A DNA stretch of 41,823 nucleotides from Methylobacter sp. (GCF_023227905.1 NZ_JALOCF010000041.1:1-41823); one strand, 5' to 3'. Positions 32,700 to 41,823 are shown, counted from the first letter of the stretch. Translations and numbers: made by a program. Notes: generated by a model from the sequence alone, not told the origin.

Positions 32700-32796
32700 T
32701 CAAACTTCAAACTGAACCACTACCAGGTATCGTTTCTGCTGAATCGGTTACTTTTTTATGATAGCACTCGTCTTTGGAGTTGAAACCGAATAAAGG

Positions 32797-34197
32797 CTAT
32801 TGATTTTCTGACACCTTATCCACCCAGCTGCCGCCAAACGCTTTGTATAGATTGATGAGTGCCTGCAATGAATTGCTACGGCCTGTTGCAAGAGCAAGCT
32901 TTGTGTCGAACAGGTTGCGCTGAGCATCCAGCACTTCCAGATAATTAGTAAGACCGTTGTTGTAACGCAACCATGCCAGCTTTAAATACTCGCTCAAAGC
33001 AGTTTCTTGTCGGCTAAGTTCCTGCACCTGTTCCAGGGTCTTAGTATTATCTATCAACGCATCCTCGGTTTCCCTGAAAGCTTGCAACAGGGTGCGTTGG
33101 TAACGGAATAAGGCTTGTTGCTCACGCGCCTCGGCAGCTTTTACCTGGCCGGCAATTTTGCCTGCGGTAAACAAAGGCATAGCCAGCGCTACGCCGTAAC
33201 TCCACATACCTGAAGGCCCCGACAGTAATTGGCTAAAATCGGCGCTGGCAGTGCCTAGCCTTCCGGTTAGCGTAAATTTGGGGAAATATTCACCTTTAGC
33301 GACGCCGATATTGGCATTGGCGGCAATTAAGTCCTGTTCCGCTTGGCGTATATCCGGGCGCCGGGCTAGTAATTCGGAAGGCAAACCGGCAGGTACGCCG
33401 GGCAAACGTAGTTCGGCTAACGGCAGGCCGCGCTCTAGGGCGGCGGGATTATGACCCAGCAGCACATTCAGCTCGTGTTCTTTTTGCGCTATCTGTTTCT
33501 CCAGTTGCGGTATGAGTGCGGCGGCGTTATGCACCTCCGATTTCGCCTGGCTCACCTGAGCTTTTGAGTTGAGTTCGCCATCGAAACGCGCTTGGGCAAT
33601 ACGCAGGGCCTCCCTGCGGTCGGCTAAAGTTTGCTTGGCAATTTCCAAGCGCAGATCCAGTTCACGCAATTGCACATAAGAGCGCGCCACACCGGTGACT
33701 AAAGTAAGCACTACCGTATGCCGGATTTCTTCCTGTCCATAAAGATTGGCGCGGGCGGCTTCTGTGGCGCGCCGTAATCTGCCCCACACGTCTATTTCCC
33801 AGGACAGGTTTAGAGCAGCCTGTATGTTGTCATAAGCGGGAGTGACGGCAACGCCGTAAGTTGTTCCTGAATCTCGCTGCTGTTGGCCGAATGCAGTGCC
33901 CCTAACTTGCGGAAACAAATCGGAACGGGCGATGCTGTAGAGCCCCAAATATTCTTCGACGCTAGCTGTGGCGATCAGCAGGTCTTTGTTATGCTGTAGC
34001 GCCTGCTCGATGAGCTTGGTCAGGCGCGGATCGCCGAATTGCTCCCACCAGTGGGTATCGTTAGCCGCAACGGTTTCGGCAGGAGCAAAACGCCAGGCAT
34101 CCGGTATCGATACGGCTGGCTGTTGGTAATCCGGGCCGATCATAAAACAGCCGCTTAGCGTTAAAGGCAACAATAGGGAAATAGCAATGTGGCGCAT
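32797..34197 (-). CDS. RND efflux outer-membrane channel lipoprotein (OprM/NodT type)
   Basis: This 466-residue TolC-like channel begins with a lipoprotein signal MRHIAISLLLPLTLSGCF (lipobox LSGC, Cys 17). The NodT-family opening GPDYQQPAV follows, then DTHWWEQFGDPRLTKLIEQAL. Two repeated TolC-type halves are seen, with LSWEIDVWGRLRRATEAARA in the first and PDIRQAEQDLIAANANIGVAKGEYFPKFTLTG in the second. It would be exported and lipidated to form the trimeric exit duct. It starts two bases after the pump gene and closes the three-gene operon. Confidence 0.95.
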   Translation of the reverse strand: MRHIAISLLLPLTLSGCFMIGPDYQQPAVSIPDAWRFAPAETVAANDTHWWEQFGDPRLTKLIEQALQHNKDLLIATASVEEYLGLYSIARSDLFPQVRGTAFGQQQRDSGTTYGVAVTPAYDNIQAALNLSWEIDVWGRLRRATEAARANLYGQEEIRHTVVLTLVTGVARSYVQLRELDLRLEIAKQTLADRREALRIAQARFDGELNSKAQVSQAKSEVHNAAALIPQLEKQIAQKEHELNVLLGHNPAALERGLPLAELRLPGVPAGLPSELLARRPDIRQAEQDLIAANANIGVAKGEYFPKFTLTGRLGTASADFSQLLSGPSGMWSYGVALAMPLFTAGKIAGQVKAAEAREQQALFRYQRTLLQAFRETEDALIDNTKTLEQVQELSRQETALSEYLKLAWLRYNNGLTNYLEVLDAQRNLFDTKLALATGRSNSLQALINLYKAFGGSWVDKVSENQ

Positions 34198-34199
34198 AA

Positions 34200-37100
34200 T
34201 TAGATTTCCTGTCTTGAAATAGCGCTATCGGTCTGTTTCGGCGTTCGGATCCTCTCCAGCAGCACGAAAAATAATGGCACAAAAAATACGGCCAACAGGG
34301 TAGCGCTGACCATACCGCCCATAATGCCCACGCCGATGGAGTGCCGGCTGTTTGCGCCTGCGCCGGTGCTGAGGACCAAGGGTAATACGCCAAGAATGAA
34401 GGAAAATGAAGTCATCAGGATCGGACGAAAACGGAGCCGGCAAGCTTCCAGTGCGGCATCCACGACAGCCATGCCCTGTCCGTGTTTCTCCGCCGCGAAT
34501 TCGACGATGAGTATGGCGTTCTTGGCGCTAAGTGCGATCAGCGTGACCAAGCCGATTTGAAAGTAGACATCGTCTTCCATGCCGCTGGCCCAGACGGCCA
34601 GTAAAGCGCCGAATAAGCCGAAAGGAACCGCCAGCATGATGGCGAAAGGCAGCACCAGCCTTTCGTATTGGGCCGCGAGAATCAGGAACACCATAATAAT
34701 GCCGTAGATAAACGCGGAACTGGATGAACTGCCGGAAGCCTTTTCCTGAAATGACTGTCCGCCCCAGGCGAATGACATGCTGTCCGGTAGAACTTCTTGC
34801 GCCGCTTGCTCCATCGCAGCCATGGCTTGGCCAGAGCTATAGCCAGCAGCCGCCGCACCGTTAATACGGGCCGCCGGGAAACCGTTAAAGCGGGTGATGG
34901 AGTTAGGGCCGTTGGCGTAACGTACGCTGATCAGGCTGCTTAAAGGTACCATCGAGCCGGAGTGACTGCGCACAAACACTTTTTCAATATCCTCGGGACG
35001 GCTGCGGTATTGCGGGGCTGCTTGCAACAACACCCGGTAGGTGCGGCCGAACTTGTTGAAATCGTTGACGTAGGTGGTGCTGAACATGCCCTGTAATGTG
35101 TCGAACACATCGTCGATCGCCACGCCCATCGCCCAGGCTTTGTCTCGATCCAAGGTGATGAATAGCTGTTGCGAGCTGGAATTGATAGTAGATGATACGC
35201 CGGTCAGTTCGTGGCGCTGGCTGGCTTTGGCGATAACCTTTTGAGTCATGGCTTCCAAAACGGCGGTATCGCCGGCCCCCTGATTGAGTAGCCAGAATTC
35301 GAAGCCGCCGACCATACCGAGACCGGGAATGGAGGGAGGATTCATCGGTATTACCAGCGCTTCTTTGATGCTGGAGGCTAGTTTCGCCAAGTTACCCAGC
35401 ACGTTTTCGGCTTGCAGTTCGGGTTTGACTCTATCCTTCCAGTTTTTCATAGTGAGAAATAGCAGTCCCGCATTGGTGGCGCTGCCGCCATCCATCAGGT
35501 TCATGCCGGTAATGGAGACTATATCGCGCAATGCCGGATTGTCTTTTACCAAGGCTTCCGTTTTCTGCATTACGGCACTGGTGCGGTCCAGGCTGGCCGC
35601 GTCAGGCAGCATCACGATGGTAAACAAGGTGCCTTGGTCTTCAGGGGGAACAAAGCTGGTGGGTACGATTTTAAACAAGCCGACGATAGCGGCAACCATG
35701 CACAGATACAGCATGATGCCGATGGCGGTATGCCGGAAAAGCCAGCGGACGCCGCCCAGATAGCGTTGGGTGGTTTTTTCCAGCGCGGCGTCGAACCAGA
35801 GGAACAGGCGCGGTTTTTGCTGCTCGGCCGGTTGGATAAGGATGGCTGCCAGTGCCGGGCTCAACGTGAGGGCGACGATAGCGGATAGAGTGACCGATAT
35901 GGCGATGGTGATGGCGAATTGTTTGTAGAGTTGTCCGGTCATACCGCCGAGGAAAGACACCGGAAGAAATACGGCAATCAGCACCAACGTTGTGGCAACG
36001 ACCGGGCCTGCAACTTCAGACAAAGCATGAGTTGCGGCCTCGCGCCCCTTAAGCCCAAGCTCGCGAATATTGCGTTCGATATTCTCGATCACCACGATAG
36101 CATCATCAACCACCAGTCCGATAGCCAGCACCATGCCGAACAGGGTGAGCGTGTTAACCGAAAAGCCCAGCAAGTACATACCCGCCAAAGTGCCGATAAT
36201 GGACACAGGCACGGCTAAAATCGGAATCAGCGTGGTGCGCCAATTTTGCAGGAACAAGAACACGACCGCGACCACCAAAAGAATGGCTTCAAACAGTGTG
36301 TGGATGACTTCCTCAATGGATATTTCGACAAACTCGGTGGTGTCGAAAGGAATTTCATAGCCGATGCCCGTCGGAAACGTCGCGGACAGCCGGTCCATGG
36401 TTGCCCTGACTTGGTCGGCGACATCCAGCGCATTGGCGCCTGGCTGTTGGTACACCGCTATCAGGGCAGCATTTTCCCCGTTAAGCCGGGTTACCATGTC
36501 GTAGCTTTGCGCCCCCAGTTCCACCGTTGCGACGTCGCGTAAACGAATGGCGGCACCGTCATTGTGGGCGCGCAGGATAATGTCTTCAAATTCTTTCGGA
36601 CTGGTAAGTCGTCCTTCCGCCGCTACGGGTATGGTCAGTGCGACGGGTTGGGCGGTCGGCTTTTGTCCAATCTGGCCGACGGCGAACTGGGTGTTCTGCT
36701 GGGATATTGCGTTACGGATGTCCGTTGTGGTGATGCCGAAGTGCGCCATATTGTCAGGTTTCAACCAAATGCGCATGGCGTAATCGGAGGAACCGATAGC
36801 GGCAACTTGGTTGGCGCCGGGAATCTGCTTGAGCTTGTCCACTACATGCAGGCTGGCGTAGTTACGGACATAGGTCGGGTCGAAACGACCATCCGATTTG
36901 ATCGCCACCAGCAGCAAAATGTTGGGTGTCGACTTTGTTACGAATACGCCGCTCCTTCGCACTTCGTTCGGCAGTTGCGCTTCGGCCATCTTGACGCGGT
37001 TTTGCACGTCGACATGAGCCTTATCAATGTCAGTGCCGATGTCGAATACGATGCTCAGGTTCAGGGAACCGTTAGATGAACTGGTCGAGTTCATGTAAAG

Positions 37101-37328
37101 CATGTTTTCGGCGCCGTTGACCTGCTGCTCAATCGGCGCTGCCACCGTTTGCGCCACGGTTTCGGCGCTGGCGCCGGGATAGATGGCCGACACTTGGATT
37201 TGCGGTGGAGCAATATCGGGAAACTGCGTCACCGGCAGCTGACGAAGGGCCAATAGGCCGGCCATGACTATGACTATCGATAGAATCGCCGCGAAAATAG
37301 GCCGGCTGATAAAAAAGCCAATATTCAC
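34200..37328 (-). CDS. RND multidrug efflux pump, HAE1 (AcrB/MexB) type
   Basis: This proton-driven inner-membrane trimer of 1042 residues, the normal size of the family, begins with MNIGFFISRPIFAAILSIVIV. The proton-relay Asp pair appears in TM4 as GLVVDDAIVVIENIERN. TM and porter signatures include PVSFLGGMTGQLYKQFA and, near the end, LSAKNAILIVEFA and RFRPILMTSFSFILGVLPL. HAE1 pumps expel amphiphilic drugs, detergents or metabolites from periplasm and membrane. It overlaps the adaptor gene by four bases. Substrate unknown. Confidence 0.96.
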   Translation of the reverse strand: MNIGFFISRPIFAAILSIVIVMAGLLALRQLPVTQFPDIAPPQIQVSAIYPGASAETVAQTVAAPIEQQVNGAENMLYMNSTSSSNGSLNLSIVFDIGTDIDKAHVDVQNRVKMAEAQLPNEVRRSGVFVTKSTPNILLLVAIKSDGRFDPTYVRNYASLHVVDKLKQIPGANQVAAIGSSDYAMRIWLKPDNMAHFGITTTDIRNAISQQNTQFAVGQIGQKPTAQPVALTIPVAAEGRLTSPKEFEDIILRAHNDGAAIRLRDVATVELGAQSYDMVTRLNGENAALIAVYQQPGANALDVADQVRATMDRLSATFPTGIGYEIPFDTTEFVEISIEEVIHTLFEAILLVVAVVFLFLQNWRTTLIPILAVPVSIIGTLAGMYLLGFSVNTLTLFGMVLAIGLVVDDAIVVIENIERNIRELGLKGREAATHALSEVAGPVVATTLVLIAVFLPVSFLGGMTGQLYKQFAITIAISVTLSAIVALTLSPALAAILIQPAEQQKPRLFLWFDAALEKTTQRYLGGVRWLFRHTAIGIMLYLCMVAAIVGLFKIVPTSFVPPEDQGTLFTIVMLPDAASLDRTSAVMQKTEALVKDNPALRDIVSITGMNLMDGGSATNAGLLFLTMKNWKDRVKPELQAENVLGNLAKLASSIKEALVIPMNPPSIPGLGMVGGFEFWLLNQGAGDTAVLEAMTQKVIAKASQRHELTGVSSTINSSSQQLFITLDRDKAWAMGVAIDDVFDTLQGMFSTTYVNDFNKFGRTYRVLLQAAPQYRSRPEDIEKVFVRSHSGSMVPLSSLISVRYANGPNSITRFNGFPAARINGAAAAGYSSGQAMAAMEQAAQEVLPDSMSFAWGGQSFQEKASGSSSSSAFIYGIIMVFLILAAQYERLVLPFAIMLAVPFGLFGALLAVWASGMEDDVYFQIGLVTLIALSAKNAILIVEFAAEKHGQGMAVVDAALEACRLRFRPILMTSFSFILGVLPLVLSTGAGANSRHSIGVGIMGGMVSATLLAVFFVPLFFVLLERIRTPKQTDSAISRQEI

Positions 37329-38470
37329 GACTGACCGCCGGTAGGCTGCTGCGGTTTTACCGGCATATTAGGAACCACATGGCTCATGCCGTCCACGACA
37401 ACCAGTTCTCCACTTTTTAAACCGTTTTCAATAATCCACTCGTCGCCGAACCAATCGCCCATTTCGACCGGACGTATTTCCGCTTTATTATCGGTTCCGA
37501 CCACATAAAGGTACTTGCCCTGTTGTCCCTGCAATACTGCGCGTTGAGGCACTAAAATGGCGTTGGGCCGAACAGCCCCTTTCAATTTAACCCGCACAAA
37601 CTGGCCGGGAACCATTTTCATGTCGGGGTTCTCAAATGTGGCGCGAAAACCGCTGGTACCGGTTTCGGTAGAAATTTGCTTATCGGAAAAATTCATTTTG
37701 CCGCTAAGGGGATAGGCCGAACCATCGGACATCTGAAGTTCTATCGCAAAGTCACCGTTTTCAGGCATCAGCACCCGTTTTTTTGCAACGGCTTCGTTGC
37801 CTTTCAACAGACGTGTTTCCGAAATGCTGAATTTGACCCACATCGGGTCGGTCTGGGTCACCGTGGTCAGTAAACCCTCCTGGCCTGGACTGATAAAACT
37901 GCCATCGGCTTTTTTCGCCTGCCCGCTTAAGCCGGTTAACGGTGATTTGATCGTGGTGTAACTCAGGTTTAATTCCGCTGAGGTGACATTTGCCCGGGCC
38001 GTCAGTACCAACGCATCGGCCTCTGCCAAGTCGGAAACCGCATCGTCTACGTCTTTTTGGCTAACCGCATTTTGCGATATCAGGTTTCTAAGTCTCGCCA
38101 AATTGCGTTTAGCGTTTTGCTGCCTGGCTTCCTGCTGGGCTAACATCCCTTTTGCTCCTTCCAGGACGGCGGCAAAAGGACGGTCGTCCAACTGAAACAG
38201 CACTTGTCCTTTCTGCACCAGCGTACCTTCTTCGTATATACGCTTTTCAAGCACGCCTTCAACGCGAGTGCGGATTTCCACGAGGCGGGAGCTTTCCGTC
38301 TGGCCGACGAATTCCCATTCTATGGGAATCGTACGCTCTTCAATCCGTTGGATGGTGACCTCGGGCGGCGAAAATTCGGGGGGGGCATGTTGCTCCTGAC
38401 ATGCCGCCAAGCCTAGCGCCAGCAGGCAAAGAAACATCCAAAGGGTTAATAGGCGCAGATTGGGTTTCAC
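37325..38470 (-). CDS. RND efflux periplasmic adaptor (membrane fusion) lipoprotein
   Basis: This 381-residue adaptor has a lipoprotein signal (LCLLALGLAACQEQ, lipobox LAAC). It has the HlyD/AcrA order: first barrel-sandwich half with EIRTRVEGVLEKRIYEEGTLVQKGQVLFQLD, a helical hairpin at about 105-160, the second lipoyl half SYTTIKSPLTGLSGQAKKADG, a beta-barrel and the membrane-proximal GQFVRVKLKGAVRPNAILVP. First gene of the efflux operon. No local repressor gene is adjacent, which is unusual for this operon type; an inverted repeat upstream may be an operator. Confidence 0.94.
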   Translation of the reverse strand: MKPNLRLLTLWMFLCLLALGLAACQEQHAPPEFSPPEVTIQRIEERTIPIEWEFVGQTESSRLVEIRTRVEGVLEKRIYEEGTLVQKGQVLFQLDDRPFAAVLEGAKGMLAQQEARQQNAKRNLARLRNLISQNAVSQKDVDDAVSDLAEADALVLTARANVTSAELNLSYTTIKSPLTGLSGQAKKADGSFISPGQEGLLTTVTQTDPMWVKFSISETRLLKGNEAVAKKRVLMPENGDFAIELQMSDGSAYPLSGKMNFSDKQISTETGTSGFRATFENPDMKMVPGQFVRVKLKGAVRPNAILVPQRAVLQGQQGKYLYVVGTDNKAEIRPVEMGDWFGDEWIIENGLKSGELVVVDGMSHVVPNMPVKPQQPTGGQS

Positions 38471-39137
38471 GGTATGCCTTGAATTTATCCGGTTATACGG
38501 TCAAAATGAATAAAATATAGTCGAAGGCTTAGGTTTTGTCGCAAATATTCATAAAGTGCAAGCTGCACTTATCTGCGAACAAGGTTATTTAGCTAAAGCT
38601 ATTGACAGGCTAAAAAACGGGATTAAATCAGGGCAAATATGCGTCGGCTAATCAGTTTCTGATTTGATACTTATTGTACACCGAGTGTTGGTAGCTTTGG
38701 TGGTATTTCTAGGTACCCTATATATGAATTGCCACAAATGTGGATAAGTTGACTGTGCTGTATATTTTTTACGAATAGATTTGGTATTTAATTATTTTTT
38801 ATTTTTATTATTAGACGTTACTCTTTTTATCGAATGTGCGCTTAGACAAGATTAGTATTGAATGTCAGTTAAATATGGATGATTCCATTGCAGAAATGGA
38901 AAGCCGCTTACAGTTAGATTTAATATTATTTTTTAAAGTCGAAGGCCTATCCGATAACTGAAAAATGGCTTTTCACAAAACTTAGGGTACCCTCTATTGA
39001 GTCGCCTATTCAAATTTATTTTGGTTTGTAACTAGCTATAATTATATTCAATTTATCGCGTTTTATTATTTATCTATGGCTTGTTATTTTTCTAAAGTTT
39101 CATAATTTAATGATAAGCGATTAACAAAGGACGAACA
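38471..39137. other. AT-rich divergent region between efflux operon and methyltransferase
   Basis: 667 bases without a supported gene, clearly richer in A+T than the flanks. It holds an inverted repeat near the efflux operon (38554-38570), two similar GGTACC-centred sites (near 38709 and 38987) and a TATAAT at 39037-39042 about 95 bases before the methyltransferase ATG, with no good -35. Confidence 0.5.
38554..38570. promoter_or_regulatory. Operator-like inverted repeat upstream of the efflux operon
   Basis: AAGTGCA and TGCACTT are perfect 7-base arms around AGC, centred about 92 bases ahead of the adaptor ATG. Size and symmetry suit a TetR/MarR-class repressor, but no such regulator gene is nearby. 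Confidence 0.4.
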
Positions 39138-40145
39138 ATGACTGATACTCCGCATGATTTAAAAGAATTATTAAAAAAACGATTATTCGAAAGTATCTCC
39201 GCGCAGATCGATTTGATTGGCTATGTGCCGGACGATATAGCCAAACTGGTTAAGAATTTTACCTTTGATACCGAAGTTGTCGGTCAGTCGCCTGATGATG
39301 TGGAATTTGCACGTCGCAAAGATGCCGATGCAGAGTTAATGGAAAACAGCTACGACAAGGACAGTCTTGCGAGTCAGATTAATAATTATTATGACCAGGC
39401 GTTTTACAGCAGCGATGGCATCATGGGTATTTTACTTGGTGGAACCGAATACAGAAATATCGGTTACTGGGACGAAACGACTGCCACGCAGAATCAAGCA
39501 TCCGAACGGCTGCAAGACGCTTTGCTGGACTTTATACCGGAAAAAACAGGACGAATTCTGGATGTGGCTTGCGGAATGGGAGCGTCAACACGGCGTTTGC
39601 TGAATCATTATCCGGCCGAGAATGTCTGGGCGATCAATATCTCGGAAAAACAACTCGAATCAGTTCGAAAGAATGCGCCGGGATGTAATGCCCAGGTTAT
39701 GAATGCAGTCGATATGAAATTTGACGATGATTTTTTCGATAATATTCTGTGCATTGAGGCGGCGTTTCATTTTGAAACCCGGCGGAAATTCCTCGAAGAT
39801 GCGCATCGGATTCTCAAAAAAGGAGGGCGTCTGGTTTTATCCGATACGCTGTTTACATCCCGGGAAAGGCTGGTGCAGCATGCCGTTTTTCCAAGCCCTG
39901 AAAATCATATCGAAACGGTTGAGGAATACCGGAAGCTGTTATCCGAGGTGGGTTTTAGCAACATTATTATCAATGATGTCAGCAAAGAGGTCTGGGGTGC
40001 GCATTTTCTGCATACCGTAAACAAGATTCATGAAGAGTTTTATAAAGGCAATCTGAATATTGTTCAGCTGACTGAAATTCTGTGGACTTATTATCACTTA
40101 AACTCAATCACCGGGCTGTGCCTTTTTGTCAGCGCACAAAAATGA
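39138..40145 (+). CDS. SAM-dependent methyltransferase (class I), small-molecule type
   Basis: This 335-residue methyltransferase has a long N-terminal helical extension (about 1-85) before the catalytic fold. The pre-fold block INNYYDQAF, then MGILLGGTEYRNIGYWDE, is characteristic of small-molecule C- or O-methyltransferases related to UbiE/sterol and geranyl-diphosphate types. SAM motif I is ILDVACGMGASTRRLL near 140-155; later blocks are NILCIEAAFHFETR and ILKKGGRLVLSDTLF. AAAGGA lies seven bases before the ATG. It converges on a 2OG dioxygenase-like gene and shares the GG..xxGYWDE block with another methyltransferase at the window edge. Substrate unknown. Confidence 0.85.
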   Translation: MTDTPHDLKELLKKRLFESISAQIDLIGYVPDDIAKLVKNFTFDTEVVGQSPDDVEFARRKDADAELMENSYDKDSLASQINNYYDQAFYSSDGIMGILLGGTEYRNIGYWDETTATQNQASERLQDALLDFIPEKTGRILDVACGMGASTRRLLNHYPAENVWAINISEKQLESVRKNAPGCNAQVMNAVDMKFDDDFFDNILCIEAAFHFETRRKFLEDAHRILKKGGRLVLSDTLFTSRERLVQHAVFPSPENHIETVEEYRKLLSEVGFSNIIINDVSKEVWGAHFLHTVNKIHEEFYKGNLNIVQLTEILWTYYHLNSITGLCLFVSAQK

Positions 40146-40182
40146 TGCTTGAGCTTCATTGCTCCCGGTAAGTAGCCTGTTT

Positions 40183-41202
40183 TCATAATTCCAATTTGGC
40201 CTCGGCAGGGATCTGGCTGAGGTCAATCTGATGATCGTAGCGGTGGATTTCTCCCTTTTCGGTATCCAGCAGGAAGTTGTTGAACAGATTGCCGTGAAGG
40301 TTTCTTTTTAATTTGATATTGACGTCGTATATCGGGAACATCCTGATAACATAGACTTCCCTGTCTATCTGCTCGTTCTTCCAGCGTTCGGCGGCATGGA
40401 AATTTTTGTTGTTCCACAGCAGCACCTTGCCTTTGGTTTCGGTAGTCATTAGGAAATCATCGGCATAGTGGCTTTTAGCCAGACCGATAACGCTTTTATA
40501 CAGATTCATCAAATCCTGATGCGGCTTGCTCCTGGCAAAAGCGGCAGTGGCTTCCGGGCTGATTTTGTCAGGGTCCACATAACCGTCCTCATCCAGGTTG
40601 CTGCTGTCTACTGAAAAATACTGGTATAGGAATTTCAGCAATATGTTACCGGGAACTTTTAATTTACTTTCCGGCAGTACCCGAATTCGGCCGCCGTTTT
40701 CATCATCGAGATCGACCAATGGTATATAGATGGTAATGTCATTTTCGGTTTCATAAAAATGATGGAAATTGGGAAAGTCGGTGTGTATTCCCGCTGCTGA
40801 ACGCAGATAGTCATTGCGCAGGTACATATCGTAAGAAGCGACTATGTAACGGGTTTTAAAGAATCGCTGAAAATCGTTTTTCAGCAGGTATTTTAAAACT
40901 TTTTCTATATAAGCCTGCTCACCGTAGACGGCTTTTCTATAGGTCTTGTCATAAAGTTTTTTCACCATTTTTTTGGCGATGTTGGGGAAGGTATTAAAAA
41001 AAAGGCCTAATGCCCGGCCTTCCATATAGACCTGATGCTCGTTATTAACGAAAAATTTCGGGAAGTCGTTATGGCCTTCCGCTTTTGTTAGATAGTGTTG
41101 CTTGATTTCATCCACCAGTTCATCGGGTAACGATAAGTTTGTTTCCACGAATCCGCTGGAATAGTATTCGTTAAAATAATTTTCTTTCAGAATATTGTGC
41201 AT
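40183..41202 (-). CDS. 2-oxoglutarate/Fe(II) dioxygenase-like protein (phytanoyl-CoA hydroxylase-like)
   Basis: This 339-residue protein keeps a plausible facial triad: HTD (H140, D142) in AAGIHTDFPNFHHF, H269 in WNNKNFHAAERW, and a downstream Arg (R281 or R287 in DREVYVIRMFPIYD) to bind 2-oxoglutarate. The strand IYIPLVDLDDENGGRIRVLPESK is typical of the PhyH jelly-roll fold. I prefer ATG 41202, with GGGAG nine bases upstream, over GTG 41208. A TATAAT lies on the minus strand at 41255-41250. It would hydroxylate or otherwise oxidise a small molecule or lipid. The gene is convergent with the methyltransferase (37-base gap). Confidence 0.78.
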   Translation of the reverse strand: MHNILKENYFNEYYSSGFVETNLSLPDELVDEIKQHYLTKAEGHNDFPKFFVNNEHQVYMEGRALGLFFNTFPNIAKKMVKKLYDKTYRKAVYGEQAYIEKVLKYLLKNDFQRFFKTRYIVASYDMYLRNDYLRSAAGIHTDFPNFHHFYETENDITIYIPLVDLDDENGGRIRVLPESKLKVPGNILLKFLYQYFSVDSSNLDEDGYVDPDKISPEATAAFARSKPHQDLMNLYKSVIGLAKSHYADDFLMTTETKGKVLLWNNKNFHAAERWKNEQIDREVYVIRMFPIYDVNIKLKRNLHGNLFNNFLLDTEKGEIHRYDHQIDLSQIPAEAKLEL

Positions 41203-41686
41203 TGCCACGATCTCCCAATAAATACCATTTTTCGGTTAAGTTTTTTTGCATTATAGGCATCAGGCAGATTGAAATCCATTTATTCATTATTTTAATGCGC
41301 TGTCAGTATTAAGCTATTTTGGAATCCTTGAATGGTTGATGAAAATAACACAAAACTATTCCCTGAAAGGGCTTAGCCAAATACCCGGTTTGGCATGCTG
41401 GTTGATAAAATCTTGGTAATACAGTGCGCCCGATTAATAGGGCGGATCGCTGTCTATAAAGTCGGATAGTTTTCACTGGCTATTAACGGAAGTCGGCAGT
41501 CGATATAAAAGTAGTCTTTAGCAATAAGGGCCTTTATAATCGGGCAAAGCCGATTTTATATGCAGTTTTTGATATGAAGTTATGATTTGATCTGTCCAGA
41601 TTAAACGAAAGAAAATGCAAAGCTGAATACGGGCGGTATGCCGGCTTGATAATTTATGCCAAATAACAAATTAGGAGATGTTCACA
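41203..41686. other. Divergent AT-rich region, dioxygenase / second methyltransferase
   Basis: 484 bases with no supported frame. A minus-strand TATAAT (41255-41250) may serve the dioxygenase gene. On the plus strand a TATAAT is followed by an imperfect inverted repeat (AATCGGGC, then GCCGATT, near 41537-41555), possibly an operator for the second methyltransferase. Confidence 0.4.
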
Positions 41687-41823
41687 ATGTTAGGTTCAGA
41701 GTCGGAACAAGTCGCCACCCTGTATGATTCACCGGAAGGTCAATTGGGACCGATATTGTTTGGTGGGCATTTGCACTGGGGCTATTGGGATGAAAACAAT
41801 GCCGATGACAATTTTGCCGCCGC
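41687..41823 (+). CDS. SAM-dependent methyltransferase, N-terminal fragment (cut by window edge)
   Basis: ATG 41687, with TAGGAG nine bases upstream, opens a frame of 45 codons to the window end: MLGSESEQVATLYD, then GPILFGGHLHWGYWDENNAD. The YD...GG.xHxGYWD block matches the pre-fold region of the methyltransferase at 39138 and of UbiE-like small-molecule methyltransferases. The SAM motif would lie beyond the edge. Confidence 0.72.
   Translation, partial: MLGSESEQVATLYDSPEGQLGPILFGGHLHWGYWDENNADDNFAA

Noticed and set aside
34224..37079. Many 60-170 codon frames opposite the RND pump gene
   Set aside because: They are antisense shadows of a long conserved gene and have no start signals or domain logic of their own.
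32163..41823. A second copy of the tRNA-His 3' end marking the far border of the island
   Set aside because: Reading the rest of the window by eye I found no matching direct repeat; it may lie outside the window or be lost.

Overview
The window (41.8 kb, moderate G+C with several AT-rich intergenic stretches) looks like chromosome of a motile gammaproteobacterium. The fleQ-fleS-fleR-fliEFGHIJK block follows the Pseudomonas-type flagellar hierarchy, and the coaD/YfhL-type ferredoxin pair, RlmG, EfpL (YeiP) and the S6-S18-DUF2232-L9 operon are gammaproteobacterial gene groups. A stand-alone methenyl-tetrahydrofolate cyclohydrolase (fchA) and a hydroxypyruvate isomerase/tartronate semialdehyde reductase pair point to C1/glyoxylate metabolism. 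I infer a methylotroph, possibly a Methylococcales methanotroph; no methane or methanol oxidation gene is in the window to prove it.

Layout. 1-9.2 kb is housekeeping and central metabolism: a truncated ABC exporter and acs on the minus strand, then two M16 peptidases, rsmD, coaD and two small ferredoxins on the plus strand, then hyi and glxR on the minus strand. 9.3-11.1 kb carries efpL and rlmG. 11.1-14.2 kb is minus strand: a compact transcription unit for a 50-residue membrane peptide (promoter, RBS and terminator all visible), then FHA and PilZ genes and a CorB-type CNNM/CBS protein. 14.5-26.4 kb is the flagellar block, with two good sigma-54 promoter candidates, ahead of fleS and ahead of fliE. 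26.5-28.7 kb is the ribosomal protein operon, followed by waaA. A 0.95 kb gene-poor gap then holds a probable minus-strand small RNA with a strong terminator. fchA and a Pro-Arg-His tRNA cluster with a near-consensus promoter follow.

Right of tRNA-His the character changes. A heavily decayed tyrosine integrase lies 14 bases beyond the tRNA 3' end. It is followed by a complete RND efflux system (adaptor, pump, outer-membrane channel; minus strand) and then an AT-rich segment with a SAM methyltransferase, a 2-oxoglutarate/Fe(II) dioxygenase-like protein and the start of a second, related methyltransferase. This right arm reads as an old genomic island. Its methyltransferase/dioxygenase/methyltransferase group is the best candidate for an undescribed small-molecule tailoring locus.

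Other unusual signals are: two copies of a dispersed palindromic repeat and other hairpin repeats at gene 3' ends; a 23-bp tandem duplication that shifts frame in the tail of fliH; an M16 pair with one catalytically dead member; and the absence of fliLMNOPQR directly after fliK. All identifications were made by reading the translations and motifs; no database search was run.
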